From: Mongoliitalea lutea
GTDB lineage: Bacteria; Bacteroidota; Bacteroidia; Cytophagales; Cyclobacteriaceae
DNA: 64,000 bases
Direction of reading: 5' to 3'
NCBI RefSeq assembly: GCF_014652135.1
Contig: NZ_BMYF01000005.1
Span: forward strand, 1-64,000
Shown here: positions 46,131 to 55,638 of the stretch, piece after piece
Numbering within the stretch: position 1 is the first letter of the stretch
How the letters are laid out: every line of letters starts with the position of its first letter
Program-made: the position numbers and the translations under genes
The notes under the pieces: generated by a model
Told to the model about the DNA's origin: nothing
The model's input: only the letters and a program-made list of their open reading frames with translations
The model's database searches: none

Positions 46131-46154
46131 GCTTTTAACTTGTTAAGTTAAAGC
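46131..46154 (-). other. Hairpin in the leader just upstream of the GT2 gene
   Basis: An imperfect palindrome GCTTTTAACTT-GTT-AAGTTAAAGC lies 12-35 bases before the GT2 ATG. On the minus strand it is followed by TATATTTTATT, so it could be a weak terminator after the Wzi-like gene, an attenuator, or an RNA structure at the start site. By eye only. Confidence 0.3.
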
Positions 46155-46217
46155 TTGGTTGGTTTGTTATTTTACTAAACGTATCTAATTAATAAAACGA
46201 TACAAGTTAGTACTTTT

Positions 46218-47882
46218 TTATTTGATTATATTCTTTTTTGTGTTAATTTGATATACGAAATCAATTTGAAATAGCGCGTTTACTTTGATGTCTGCTTGTG
46301 AAAACTCCGCTACAGTTGATAATTGATTTTGATTCCATTGATAATTATTAGTACTAATAAATTGTAGCTTGGAATTCGTTACCAATCTTTCATTCCATCT
46401 ATTAGCAAAAATAAAGCCAATACTTAAATCTACCCATGGTCGCATCCTAGAATCCTGCCCAAATGCCCGGTAGAAAAAGTCCTGATGGTTTTCCAATCTT
46501 TCTAACAAAATACCTCTTTTCTGAATTCCATCGACTAATGCAATTTCTACTGTTTGTGCATTTGAACCAACCCCTACTCCTACTCCCAAAGGCTGTCCAT
46601 TTTGAACAAATCCTCTAGCTCGCCAATGAGTGTGCCAAGTTATATTCCCACCAAGACCTGGATACCTAACAAACCGATTAACAGATTCTTGCTGATGAAC
46701 CATTTCAGCTCTTATTTGCAAATCAAAAGGAGAGCTTTCCAATGAAACCAACTTAGTAAATCCCAGTAGATAGGCTCGGGCATGTTCTGGGTTTAATATA
46801 AACTCTCTCCAATTAAGTGCATGGTCTCTTCTACCGTATTCAACATATAATTCCGTTTTTGCTGGAACACTAACAAACCTGGCAAAAACTGAAGTTTGTT
46901 GATCTCTACCTTCCTCATCTCTTTCAAAACCATAAACAATTTTTTGAAAGGGTTCCAAGACTGGTAAAAAATCAACAAAAGAATTACCCATATCAGATGA
47001 ATACTGTTGCTGGGATCGATTTATACCTACAAACAATGACTTCGCAAAAAACGGATTAAATGTAATATTCACCGCATTTAGATATCTCCAATCTCCCGTG
47101 AAACCCCTGCCTAGACTTGAATTGAGCGAGGGATGTTGAGTTGCAGGCCTCATACTATTCTCAAGTCTTCCAACGATTAATTGACCTTCAAAATTTCCTA
47201 AAAAAGTTTTAGCCGGCTTCCTTGTATTAAATGAAACATGAGGAAACCCTTGAGCATTATTACTAAAAATTAATGCATTCCATTGCCCAGGGCCCCACCA
47301 AATATTTTCTGTACCTAAACCCAACTCAAACGCACCATAGCCTAATGCAATTTTAGACTGCCCCCACCAAGGAGTTATATTCCAACTATCAGCAAAAAGT
47401 TCGGGAAAGTCACCTGTATTCCAATATCTGAATCTCGCTTGATTTACACTGGAAGGAAAATAATCTGGAAATCCATTGAATGATCTATTCTCGGAAAGAA
47501 GTACTTCAGGTTGAAATCTAAATCTAAACCATTTATTTCCACCTTCTACTCCACCGGAAACATAGTTTTGAAACCCAACACTTGGAGTCATCATAAAACT
47601 CCCCCAACCATACGGCCTGCCAGTAGTATACCTTGTGCTATTCAACAAGGGTAAATAATGAATTTCCGTTTTATTTGTTAAGGGTACACTACTTGTGTCA
47701 GGAGAGGTTTCATTCAAATGGATAGGTCTAATACTAAACGAATGAGATCTATCCACAAAACCTTGGAGTTGTTTTCTACGCTCTAATTCCTCCAATAATG
47801 GAAACCCAGCAGGAAGAACTGTCTGTGACATTACCATGTTCCCACAACAAAATAACAGCAATGCAATCAAAATGCTTCTCAT
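46218..47882 (-). CDS. Capsule assembly Wzi-family outer-membrane protein
   Basis: The protein (554 residues from the ATG at 47882) begins with a signal peptide, MRSILIALLLFCCGNMVMSQ, and then has many short amphipathic strands rich in aromatic residues and Asn, typical of an outer-membrane beta-barrel. Blocks such as GLGTENIWWGPGQWNALIFS resemble the Wzi capsule-assembly family. The open frame extends 34 codons further (to 47984), but that would overlap the beta-helix gene by 98 bases and bury the signal peptide; the chosen start is four bases after that gene's stop. Wzi binds or orders capsule at the cell surface. Confidence 0.82.
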   Translation of the reverse strand: MRSILIALLLFCCGNMVMSQTVLPAGFPLLEELERRKQLQGFVDRSHSFSIRPIHLNETSPDTSSVPLTNKTEIHYLPLLNSTRYTTGRPYGWGSFMMTPSVGFQNYVSGGVEGGNKWFRFRFQPEVLLSENRSFNGFPDYFPSSVNQARFRYWNTGDFPELFADSWNITPWWGQSKIALGYGAFELGLGTENIWWGPGQWNALIFSNNAQGFPHVSFNTRKPAKTFLGNFEGQLIVGRLENSMRPATQHPSLNSSLGRGFTGDWRYLNAVNITFNPFFAKSLFVGINRSQQQYSSDMGNSFVDFLPVLEPFQKIVYGFERDEEGRDQQTSVFARFVSVPAKTELYVEYGRRDHALNWREFILNPEHARAYLLGFTKLVSLESSPFDLQIRAEMVHQQESVNRFVRYPGLGGNITWHTHWRARGFVQNGQPLGVGVGVGSNAQTVEIALVDGIQKRGILLERLENHQDFFYRAFGQDSRMRPWVDLSIGFIFANRWNERLVTNSKLQFISTNNYQWNQNQLSTVAEFSQADIKVNALFQIDFVYQINTKKNIIK

Positions 47883-47886
47883 TAAT

Positions 47887-49440
47887 TTATTTTTGATTAT
47901 TATTTCGAATGGTATGATTCCCACCTCTGCTATTAGATATAATAACCAAATTCCCCATTTGGTTATTTTTAATTTTAGCTTCATTTGCCCTGTTCAATGT
48001 CAAACGATCCTGAATAAAATTATCTCTTATAACTACTCCCTGTATTCTGTGAGAACTCGATTTGGCATTAGTCAACAAAGAAGCAACCCTATTGCTGATA
48101 ATCTTCACCCCTGTTTCTCCTTCAATATACAAGGAAGCTTTTGATGTATTAAAAGCTTCATTCTTTTCTATAATTAAGTCTTTAAGGATTGCTTTTGTAG
48201 AGAACTCTTCAGTTTTTAATCTTCCTAGAGAGGTAGATCTTATACCATATGTATTGAATGAACAAGAATTATTAATCACATGGATATTAATGAGAGGAGC
48301 CTGTAAATAAATACCTGCATTGGTTTGATCTTTAGTGTGCTTACAATTATTATCACAGTTATTATCTTTAACGATAATGTTATTTCCTAAATAATTTTCA
48401 ATAGCTTTAGAGGAATGAAGAAATAAATTATTTGAGTAACTAGCCAATTTTATCCCAGACTTATGATTGAAATTTACAGTATTTTTTTCAATCAAACTGT
48501 TATCTCCTTGAAAATAAATCCCATGTTCTCCTGAGTTGAATATACTATTGTGATGAATATGTAAATTTGTTACATTTCTTTGAGCTAAAATTCCATCAGC
48601 CCCTGAATGGTTGTTTACATTATTATCAAAGATCCGATTATAAGAAATTTCCGAGCCATTTGAACTTGGTCGTAACAAAAGCCCAGTGATGCAATTAGAC
48701 ACCTCACAATTTGTGACTGTATAATTACCCTCTAGATAGGTCCCAATTCTTCCATTATTGAAAGTGCAAGAAGTTATTTTATTTCTTCTCCCTTTCGGAT
48801 CAGATAGCCATAAAAACCTATCTGAATAAATTACTCTATTCGCCGTGCTTTTCCTTTCTTTTCTAAAATGGCAATTTTCAACCAAATTATCACTCCCCTT
48901 TACTTCTAAAAGTGTCCTAGTATAAGTCTCTTCAAAAAATTCTAAATCCATTAACACATTATGATTTCCAATTATTTTCAACACAAAATTTTGGTTATTC
49001 ACATCCGGAATAACTTTACAGTCTCCCCAAAAAATTTGGTTGTCGCAGTACAATGTCTCGGATAAAGAGATTGTACCATTTCCCAAATAAATAGCATACT
49101 GAAGTTTTTCTTGTCTGTTCAATTCAATAATTCTTTGAATTGTCTCAGTTTTAGCATGCTCATCAATCCAATCCAAATTTATAGAAGTATTGATTATCCT
49201 AATTGGGAGACCATTTTGAATTTTATACAATCCGTCAGTAGCACTTTTTTCAAACACTACAGCATAATGATCTTCTGCAACTTTTTTTAATTCAGCGAAG
49301 TTCGGTACTTGTTTGACTTTTTCTAGAATCAACTCCGGCCTTGGATAATCAAATGAGGAATCAGCTAAAACTGGGCTGAAATCAAAGAAAGAACTTACTC
49401 CAGCTATAGTTGCAACTTTCAAAAACTTCCTTCTATCCAT
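47887..49440 (-). CDS. Secreted right-handed beta-helix protein with twin-arginine signal
   Basis: A 517-residue protein. MDRRKFLKVATIAGVSSF is a twin-arginine (Tat) signal with a following hydrophobic stretch. From about residue 140 to 510 there are repeated short beta-strand units with Asn ladders (NLVENCHF, NCEVSNCITGLLL, NLHIHHNSIFNSGEHGIYF, SLIEKNTVNFNHKSGIKL), which is the pectate-lyase-like right-handed beta-helix fold. Such proteins in glycan loci are lyases or C5-epimerases acting on uronans in the periplasm (AlgG is an example). The catalytic residues cannot be assigned. Placed between the GT2 and Wzi genes, it probably modifies the polymer after export across the inner membrane. 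Confidence 0.75.
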   Translation of the reverse strand: MDRRKFLKVATIAGVSSFFDFSPVLADSSFDYPRPELILEKVKQVPNFAELKKVAEDHYAVVFEKSATDGLYKIQNGLPIRIINTSINLDWIDEHAKTETIQRIIELNRQEKLQYAIYLGNGTISLSETLYCDNQIFWGDCKVIPDVNNQNFVLKIIGNHNVLMDLEFFEETYTRTLLEVKGSDNLVENCHFRKERKSTANRVIYSDRFLWLSDPKGRRNKITSCTFNNGRIGTYLEGNYTVTNCEVSNCITGLLLRPSSNGSEISYNRIFDNNVNNHSGADGILAQRNVTNLHIHHNSIFNSGEHGIYFQGDNSLIEKNTVNFNHKSGIKLASYSNNLFLHSSKAIENYLGNNIIVKDNNCDNNCKHTKDQTNAGIYLQAPLINIHVINNSCSFNTYGIRSTSLGRLKTEEFSTKAILKDLIIEKNEAFNTSKASLYIEGETGVKIISNRVASLLTNAKSSSHRIQGVVIRDNFIQDRLTLNRANEAKIKNNQMGNLVIISNSRGGNHTIRNNNQK

Positions 49441-49451
49441 AATTGAGTAAA

Positions 49452-50330
49452 TTAAAAAGGTTTTTCAGTTGAAATCATCAAATATAGGGTCTTCAAGCTA
49501 GGTGCTAAAAAAAATGATTTCAATATCCATGGTAAAGCTTTTCTAAAACTAGTATTTCTAATTGCTTTTGCAATTTTAAAATAAAACTTACCCTTCCTCT
49601 TTGAAAGATTAATTTCAAACCTTTTAAAATCTTCCAAATATTTATCAAAGATAATATCTGATGCTTTGATTTGGTTAACGCCTGATTTGCTGATTTGACC
49701 TTTACTAGTCCCTTTATTTACAGTATAAAAAACGTGGAACCCTTGATCATATCTCACTTTTGAAATTTTACAAATTCTTATCCAAAGATCATAGTCTTGC
49801 ATCGCTGGAAGAGACTCATCAAAGCAGCCTGCCTGCTCAAAAACTTCTTTTTTGATCGCTACCGAAGATGTAGTTCCAATAAAGTTTTCCATTAAAATTT
49901 CCTTATAAGGATTAAAATAATCTTGGCAATGAATTTTGTATTGAACTTTTTTTGGAATACTGTCATAGACGACGTTTTTACCTGAATAAATCAACCCTAG
50001 GAACGGATCTTTTTCAAAAAGACTCATTTGAGCATCAATTTTGGAACTAGCCCACCAGTCATCATCATCCAAAAACATCAACACATCAGTTGCCGCCAAT
50101 TTAGCACCCAAATTCCTTGAAAAATTTGCGCCTCGACTGAATGGATTATGAATGATTTTTATCGTTGGATATTTCTTAATCAAATGATCAAAACCATTAT
50201 GCTTTTCTCCATCATTAACAACCCATACCTCGTCGGCAACTCTACTTTGACTGTAGACAGAGTCTATAGCCCGAATCAAATCGGATGGTCTATTATAGGT
50301 TGGAATAATTACCGCACAAGTTAATTTCAT
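49452..50330 (-). CDS. Glycosyltransferase family 2
   Basis: A GT-A transferase of 292 residues. TCAVIIPTYNRPSDLIRAID, the SRGANFSRNLGAK block and the metal-binding LDDDDWW near residue 92 are clear, with MQDYDLWIRIC for the acceptor site. It sits one base after the polymerase gene stop. The sugar transferred is unknown. Confidence 0.88.
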   Translation of the reverse strand: MKLTCAVIIPTYNRPSDLIRAIDSVYSQSRVADEVWVVNDGEKHNGFDHLIKKYPTIKIIHNPFSRGANFSRNLGAKLAATDVLMFLDDDDWWASSKIDAQMSLFEKDPFLGLIYSGKNVVYDSIPKKVQYKIHCQDYFNPYKEILMENFIGTTSSVAIKKEVFEQAGCFDESLPAMQDYDLWIRICKISKVRYDQGFHVFYTVNKGTSKGQISKSGVNQIKASDIIFDKYLEDFKRFEINLSKRKGKFYFKIAKAIRNTSFRKALPWILKSFFLAPSLKTLYLMISTEKPF

Positions 50331-50331
50331 T

Positions 50332-51462
50332 TCAAGATTTTAAGGATAATGCAAACGCAACAAACGGTATTGTAGCAGTAGCAAAATCATGTGATGTATT
50401 CCAGCTCAAAAGAAAATAAAGCCCTAAAGATGAAACACTTAAATAATAGATGTCTCTTTTAATATTTCGCCTGAACTGCTGAAAAGTAAGTCCTAATACT
50501 CCCAAAAACAACAAAAGTCCAATGATGCCATAGGCAAGCGTTATTTCCAAAAAGATATTATGAGGATAGTGAATAAGTACATACTCATGCGCATCTGTCC
50601 CATAACCAAACGGATTCTGACTAATAGCCTGCACAGCAGGAATCCATAAATCCAATCTACTGTCTTCACCCCCAGATTCAACTAATGCAATAACTCTCGC
50701 CAAAGATTTAAACATTTCCAAATTAGCCAGTACATATGATCCAGCGACAAGGCCAATGACACCTCCAGTAACCAATATTTTAGTAGCTACCGCCTTGTTT
50801 TTCTTGGTGAAAAATGTTGCAAAAAGAATTATACCAAATGAGAGGAATGGAAAAATAATGGAAGATCGACCTCTCGAGGTAAGAATTACAAACACATTTA
50901 AACCAATCAACACAATTAGCACGGTAATTTGTTGCCATGATAATTTTTGAAAAACACGCAACAATAGTAATAATAAAGAACAACCAATAGGCATTCCATA
51001 TGTAAGATATGTCTGACCTTTATCAAAGTTTAAACGAATCCCAATTGTGAGTTTCCAAACACATAAAACCAGCCCCCAAATAATCATTAAATTGATAAGT
51101 AAACGAATATTTACTTTCTCTACAAAAGTGGCAACAGTTAATCCAGCAATAAAAATAAACACATACTTAACAATTTTATCTATCGAAAAGTAACTATATG
51201 GGAAAATAAAATATCCTAGAAAAACAAGTGTAATCAACAATAAGAATAACCCCAAAAAGATGCGTTGTCTATTTTCCAACTTTACGGGATCGGTTATATA
51301 AAAGTGTAATAAATAAAAACTATAAATAACCATCAAACCTGCATTAAGCATAGCTGATGAATACACTAACTTAATACTTGGCAAAGATAGCGTTGAAAAA
51401 ATTACAACCGTAAACCAATTATTGGCTTTGTATCTCTCTTGTAAATCTCCCAGAACGTTCAA
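50332..51462 (-). CDS. Wzy/WaaL-like O-antigen polymerase or ligase, copy 2
   Basis: The 376-residue protein has about 10 hydrophobic segments and one larger periplasmic loop (about 255-310) holding SGGEDSRLDLWIPAVQAIS and PFGYGTDAHEYVLIHYPHNI. The latter is the conserved His-containing block of the O-antigen ligase/polymerase (Wzy_C) family. It is different in sequence from the polymerase at 21340-22659. In this position, beside Wzz and the flippase, it is the better candidate for polymerising Wzx-delivered units. Confidence 0.78.
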   Translation of the reverse strand: MNVLGDLQERYKANNWFTVVIFSTLSLPSIKLVYSSAMLNAGLMVIYSFYLLHFYITDPVKLENRQRIFLGLFLLLITLVFLGYFIFPYSYFSIDKIVKYVFIFIAGLTVATFVEKVNIRLLINLMIIWGLVLCVWKLTIGIRLNFDKGQTYLTYGMPIGCSLLLLLLRVFQKLSWQQITVLIVLIGLNVFVILTSRGRSSIIFPFLSFGIILFATFFTKKNKAVATKILVTGGVIGLVAGSYVLANLEMFKSLARVIALVESGGEDSRLDLWIPAVQAISQNPFGYGTDAHEYVLIHYPHNIFLEITLAYGIIGLLLFLGVLGLTFQQFRRNIKRDIYYLSVSSLGLYFLLSWNTSHDFATATIPFVAFALSLKS

Positions 51463-51541
51463 CTAATTTAATTTATAGTTCCATGAATTGAAGAAAAAAC
51501 TCCAATCTATACTTCAAAAACTCCTCCTTACTAAACTTCCT

Positions 51542-51573
51542 CAAAACTATGTATCGTTCAGTTTAATCACAAT
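51542..51573 (-). promoter_or_regulatory. Possible promoter before the Wzy-like gene
   Basis: On the minus strand TAGTTTTG (51549-51542) matches the -7 consensus exactly, with ATTG (51573-51570) 20 bases upstream as the -33 element. It overlaps the Wzz gene stop; the Wzy-like ATG is 80 bases downstream of the box. It is in a 104-base gap that shows no other structure. Confidence 0.3.
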
Positions 51574-52661
51574 GCCGGAGAGCTATCAAGCGAAGAATCT
51601 CCAAAAACTACCTCCTTAAAGTAAATAATAGAAAAGGATAAAATAATGCTTAAAAAAATAACAGCTCCACATATCAATAAGCCATTTGGTTTATACTTTG
51701 ACCGAGGCATAATCGGTGGTTCAATCACAGAAAATATAGGTGTTTCTTCTTGAACTTTCACCTTTGCTAGTTCCAATTGTTGAATAAGCGTATTATAGAG
51801 AGTGCTCGCTTGATTAAACTCAGCAACAAGACGGTCCTCTCTTATTTTATAAACAGAAGATTGAACGTTTAAATTAGCATCTCTGAACATAGCCAATGCT
51901 TCTTGGGTCTTAAAAAAATTAGCTCTTGCCTCATCATGTCTTTTTTGAACAAACCCAAGGTTTTGGTTTGCTTTGCCAGCTTTATAATCTATCAGATATG
52001 TAATGATAGACTGTGTTGCATTTTCTGCTAATTGTTTAGTCAACTGTTTATCATAAAAACTTACAGAAAAACTAACTAGTCCAAGATTAGGCTTATATGA
52101 AATTGAAAATTTCCCTTTTAAATCCCCGAGAGCCTTCGCATCAGAAGCCTGCAAAATGCCCTTTTCTTCAAATATTTCTCTTAATTGCTGATCCGTCATT
52201 CCGTGGTTTTTTTTAGAAAATAAACTGGGAAGCTGTACCGTGTAAGCTTTAAGAATCGAAAAAATATCATCTCTTTTATGGTTTAAATAATATTCCCGTA
52301 GAGTCAATTCTCCTAGTTCAGTATGATTATAAGAGCTTTCCAACAGTTTAAACAAAAAAGGTGTAGATGCTAAGATTTCATTGTATAGGATCGGATCAAT
52401 CAGCTCACTTTGAGGCCTTGCTAATCCTCCTCCCATCAAAGCTCCTGCACCTCCTCCTAGTTGCCTTAGCATATTATTGGAATCTTGATTAGTAGACTCA
52501 GGAAGTAATTTTACATCAACTTTAAATTCATCCGGAGTTCCGAAATAAAGAACAAGCCCTAATACCGATGCTCCTACGAATGAGTATAAAATCACTTTTT
52601 TATACAAAGAAATTAGATTCAATAAATAGTATCCTTTAGAGTTCCTCACAGATGGTTTCAT
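51567..52661 (-). CDS. Wzz-like chain-length determinant (polysaccharide co-polymerase)
   Basis: A 364-residue inner-membrane protein with TM1 at about 21-42, a periplasmic coiled-coil-rich domain, and TM2 near the C-terminus (LLICGAVIFLSIILSFSIIYF), with the Pro-rich EPPIMPRSKYKP before it. A Gly-rich segment (QLGGGAGALMGGG, about 68-80) is unusual. It has no kinase domain, unlike the Wzc-like protein at 39479-41824. It sets polymer length with a Wzy. It overlaps the GT2 gene by one base. Confidence 0.85.
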   Translation of the reverse strand: MKPSVRNSKGYYLLNLISLYKKVILYSFVGASVLGLVLYFGTPDEFKVDVKLLPESTNQDSNNMLRQLGGGAGALMGGGLARPQSELIDPILYNEILASTPFLFKLLESSYNHTELGELTLREYYLNHKRDDIFSILKAYTVQLPSLFSKKNHGMTDQQLREIFEEKGILQASDAKALGDLKGKFSISYKPNLGLVSFSVSFYDKQLTKQLAENATQSIITYLIDYKAGKANQNLGFVQKRHDEARANFFKTQEALAMFRDANLNVQSSVYKIREDRLVAEFNQASTLYNTLIQQLELAKVKVQEETPIFSVIEPPIMPRSKYKPNGLLICGAVIFLSIILSFSIIYFKEVVFGDSSLDSSPAL

Positions 52662-53584
52662 TAATTAATCATTGAATAAATAAATTTATACGCTTTGGGA
52701 TAACTTCCTATAGTTTGAAACAATAATTTATGCTTTGGATTCAAATAATCATAACCTAATGCTGCAACGGATTGAATAAATTCTTTATCTCCATTCAAAA
52801 TAGATTGATGACAGGCTGACCGACTGACCTCAGAAAGAATACGTTGAAAATCCCTGTTGTTTTTAAATAAGTCCTGATTTTTAAGTAATCCTTTGAGTTT
52901 GTAAAACTCCGTTAAGTGCGCATTACTTGAAACCGAGCCAGGCACATTTTTCCTATAAGCGGATGTTTTTGTGGGATCTACAATACATGTCTTACTTGCA
53001 ATGACCCTCCACCACAATTCTATATCATGCCTTTTTTTAAAAGTCGGATCAAATCCTTTAACTTCTTCAAATCGGTCTTTTCTAATAATACAGGCTGACA
53101 TACCTGTGAAATACTTGTACTTTTTGTAAAATTCAAGATACATCAAATCGGTCATCTGCATACCCTTTGTTGGTATATCCCAAGGACATTTCCTTTCAAT
53201 AATGTGGCCATCTAGCCCAAGATGGTCAAAGTAATTTAGGTAACCTACGGCCTCCGGGTATTGAGATAATAGGAGAGCTGCTCTTTCTAGATGATTATTG
53301 TACCAAATATCGTCGGCATCAAGAAATGCCAGATAATCACAGGAACTCTTCCCTAGTATTTCATTCCTAGTGGCCGCTGCATTCCCAAAATCAACCGAAT
53401 AGCATTGTAATCCATCTAGTTGTAAATGCTCTAATTGCAACACTTCATCTGATCGATCATTAAAAACCCAAACTTCTTGAGGTTGATACGTTTGGGATTT
53501 TACAGAATTCAAAGCGAAGGTTATCCATTCCTTAGAATTATGAGCAGGAATCACCACGGCAAAAGACAGCTCGGCCTTATTCAT
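52661..53584 (-). CDS. Glycosyltransferase family 2
   Basis: A GT-A transferase of 307 residues: FAVVIPAHNSKEWITFAL, FNDRSD, AAATRNEIL, and the metal-binding LDADDIWY near residue 93. KKRHDIELWWRVI fits the acceptor region. It overlaps the next GT2 gene by four bases (ATGA) and the Wzz gene by one, so the three are tightly coupled. Confidence 0.87.
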   Translation of the reverse strand: MNKAELSFAVVIPAHNSKEWITFALNSVKSQTYQPQEVWVFNDRSDEVLQLEHLQLDGLQCYSVDFGNAAATRNEILGKSSCDYLAFLDADDIWYNNHLERAALLLSQYPEAVGYLNYFDHLGLDGHIIERKCPWDIPTKGMQMTDLMYLEFYKKYKYFTGMSACIIRKDRFEEVKGFDPTFKKRHDIELWWRVIASKTCIVDPTKTSAYRKNVPGSVSSNAHLTEFYKLKGLLKNQDLFKNNRDFQRILSEVSRSACHQSILNGDKEFIQSVAALGYDYLNPKHKLLFQTIGSYPKAYKFIYSMIN

Positions 53585-54462
53585 ATATTCTCAGGGGATT
53601 TATTCGTAGTTCTCAACTTAAACTGCTCTTTGGCTTTGGTTACCCTAAACCAATATCTCACACACCAAACTTTAGTTTTTTGCAAAAATGAGAGATGCTT
53701 CTCTTTGCTGATTTTTTTTATTTCAAACAACGGAGGACGACAATCCTTTAACAATAATATGCAAGAACTCACCTTTGAAATCTTTTTCAAATTTTCGCCA
53801 AACTCTCCAGCTGCCACTCTGACGGCCTTTTTCTGCAACTGCTCAAAAGAACACCTAGCTGGATGAAAAACTTTGGCATCGGCTATATAACCCATTGGCA
53901 TATTTGAAGAGGTAGCGAGCCTGTTCCATTGATAATCCCCTCCGGAAAATAGGGAATCATCAAAGTAACCTATTTCAGTAAATAATTTTCTGAAAGCAAA
54001 AAAATTAGCCGTGACAGACAATCCTTTTTTCGCATTTTCTTGTTGATTAAATGCGTATACTGACTCGTATAGTTCAACGGGATTATTATCCAAATTAGAA
54101 TAAAGCAATTCAATTTTACCTGCTCCTCGTTGCAAATGAGGGTTTTCTTTGAAAAATGCATCTGCTCTTGATAACCAAAAGGTGTCGGGAACACAGTCAG
54201 AGTCTGTAAATGCCAGAATCTCACCTTTCGCACTTTGAATCCCTAAGTTCCTCGCAGCATACGAACCCGGTTTAGGCTCATGCAAAATTTTTATATTTGA
54301 ACCTGTTAGTAGTTTTCCCTCTTCATGTTCCAAATGATTATTGATTACAATCACTTCAAAATCTTCTTTTGGAAATTGTTGTTTATTGAGTGCTTCCAAG
54401 CAATTCGAAAGCCTGTCCCAATCTAAATACGTCGGAATAATCACCGAAAATCTCATAAACAA
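53581..54462 (-). CDS. Glycosyltransferase family 2
   Basis: A GT-A transferase of 293 residues with RFSVIIPTYLDWDRLSNCLE, the SYAARNLGIQSAKGE block and the metal-binding TDSDC near residue 91. GGDYQWNRLAT marks the acceptor side. An ATG at 54456 (MRFSV) may be the real start. The specificity is unknown. Forty-one bases separate it from the upstream GT4 gene. Confidence 0.87.
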   Translation of the reverse strand: MFMRFSVIIPTYLDWDRLSNCLEALNKQQFPKEDFEVIVINNHLEHEEGKLLTGSNIKILHEPKPGSYAARNLGIQSAKGEILAFTDSDCVPDTFWLSRADAFFKENPHLQRGAGKIELLYSNLDNNPVELYESVYAFNQQENAKKGLSVTANFFAFRKLFTEIGYFDDSLFSGGDYQWNRLATSSNMPMGYIADAKVFHPARCSFEQLQKKAVRVAAGEFGENLKKISKVSSCILLLKDCRPPLFEIKKISKEKHLSFLQKTKVWCVRYWFRVTKAKEQFKLRTTNKSPENI

Positions 54463-54503
54463 TAATAAGTCAAATTAAAAAATTAACAGGTTATTATGAA
54501 TCA

Positions 54504-55628
54504 TCAATACTGCTTGGAAATAATTTTCAGAAGTTTTTCTACGTTCACTTTCGAATTAAACTTATGAGATTTTTCAAATGAGCGTATGCCCATCTCAGTC
54601 CATTTATTTTTATCATTGAAGGATTGATTAAAAGCCATTTCATAAGCTTCAGAGCTTATTTCATATACTAACCAACCATTTTCACCATGCTGAATCATTT
54701 CCTCAGGCCCTCCTTTGTAGTAAGAAATAACAGGTTTTTTCATAAATAATGCCTCCGCAATAGAAATCCCGAATGGTTCTGCGTTTCTTCTTGAATTAAT
54801 AGCCACATCTATTGTATTATAAAAGCTAGCCACCTCTTCTAATAATCCCAAATAAATGACCTGGGATCCCCAAAGTTTACCTGCCTTTTGCCTAATTTTT
54901 TCAAAAAAGCCTTTATCAGAATAATTCCCTGCCAAAAGCAAATATGCGCCTTCCTCAGCTGCTTGGGAATGTACAAAACCCTCAACTAATAAATCTTGAG
55001 CTTTTTCATTGCATACCCGGGCAATCATACCATAAATTGGTTTTGTGGGGTCTATCCCCAAGGCTAGTTGGTCATTAGAAGAATTTTGAATTAATCTTTC
55101 ATCATTAAAACCAGGATAAACAACTAGTTCACATCCTTTACCGAAAGTCTGACTTGTGTAAATACTATTTGCAATAGGCGTAATCTCCAATACTCTAGAC
55201 AAAACCTTGTGTAATAACCTACTAGATGAATTATTGATTGAATTAGCCATATGCCAATAACAAGAAGTTTTCAGTTTTTTAGCTATAAAGCTTCCTAAAA
55301 ACATGTAAGCTTCCCTTCTATAAATTACCGCATCTACCTCTGCTGCATTGATTACATTAAAAACTTCATTAACATTTCGCCTGCCAAAAGCATACGCATT
55401 GTAGAGCAATTGAAAACGTTTAATGAGTCCCCCTTCAAACCGTACTCCAACATTTTCTAATTGTATGGTTTGGTCGGCTAGACTTTTATATGTCTCAACA
55501 CTATCACCTTTTCCTACAATTACTAAGGTTATATGAACGCCTTTTTCTTTGAGAAATTGCAAGTATTGAGTTTCACAGCTATAAATCCCTCCTCTATCCT
55601 GACCATACACTATTTTAACTATATTCAT
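54504..55628 (-). CDS. Glycosyltransferase family 4
   Basis: A GT-B transferase of 374 residues. It starts MNIVKIVYGQDRGGIYSCET, has IYGMIARVCNEKAQDLLVEG at the domain junction and NAEPFGISIAEALFMKKP with E-x7-E at the donor site. HGENGWLVYE follows as usual in GT4. It lies ten bases after the pyruvyl transferase gene. Confidence 0.87.
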   Translation of the reverse strand: MNIVKIVYGQDRGGIYSCETQYLQFLKEKGVHITLVIVGKGDSVETYKSLADQTIQLENVGVRFEGGLIKRFQLLYNAYAFGRRNVNEVFNVINAAEVDAVIYRREAYMFLGSFIAKKLKTSCYWHMANSINNSSSRLLHKVLSRVLEITPIANSIYTSQTFGKGCELVVYPGFNDERLIQNSSNDQLALGIDPTKPIYGMIARVCNEKAQDLLVEGFVHSQAAEEGAYLLLAGNYSDKGFFEKIRQKAGKLWGSQVIYLGLLEEVASFYNTIDVAINSRRNAEPFGISIAEALFMKKPVISYYKGGPEEMIQHGENGWLVYEISSEAYEMAFNQSFNDKNKWTEMGIRSFEKSHKFNSKVNVEKLLKIISKQY

Positions 55629-55638
55629 TTATGGGTAG

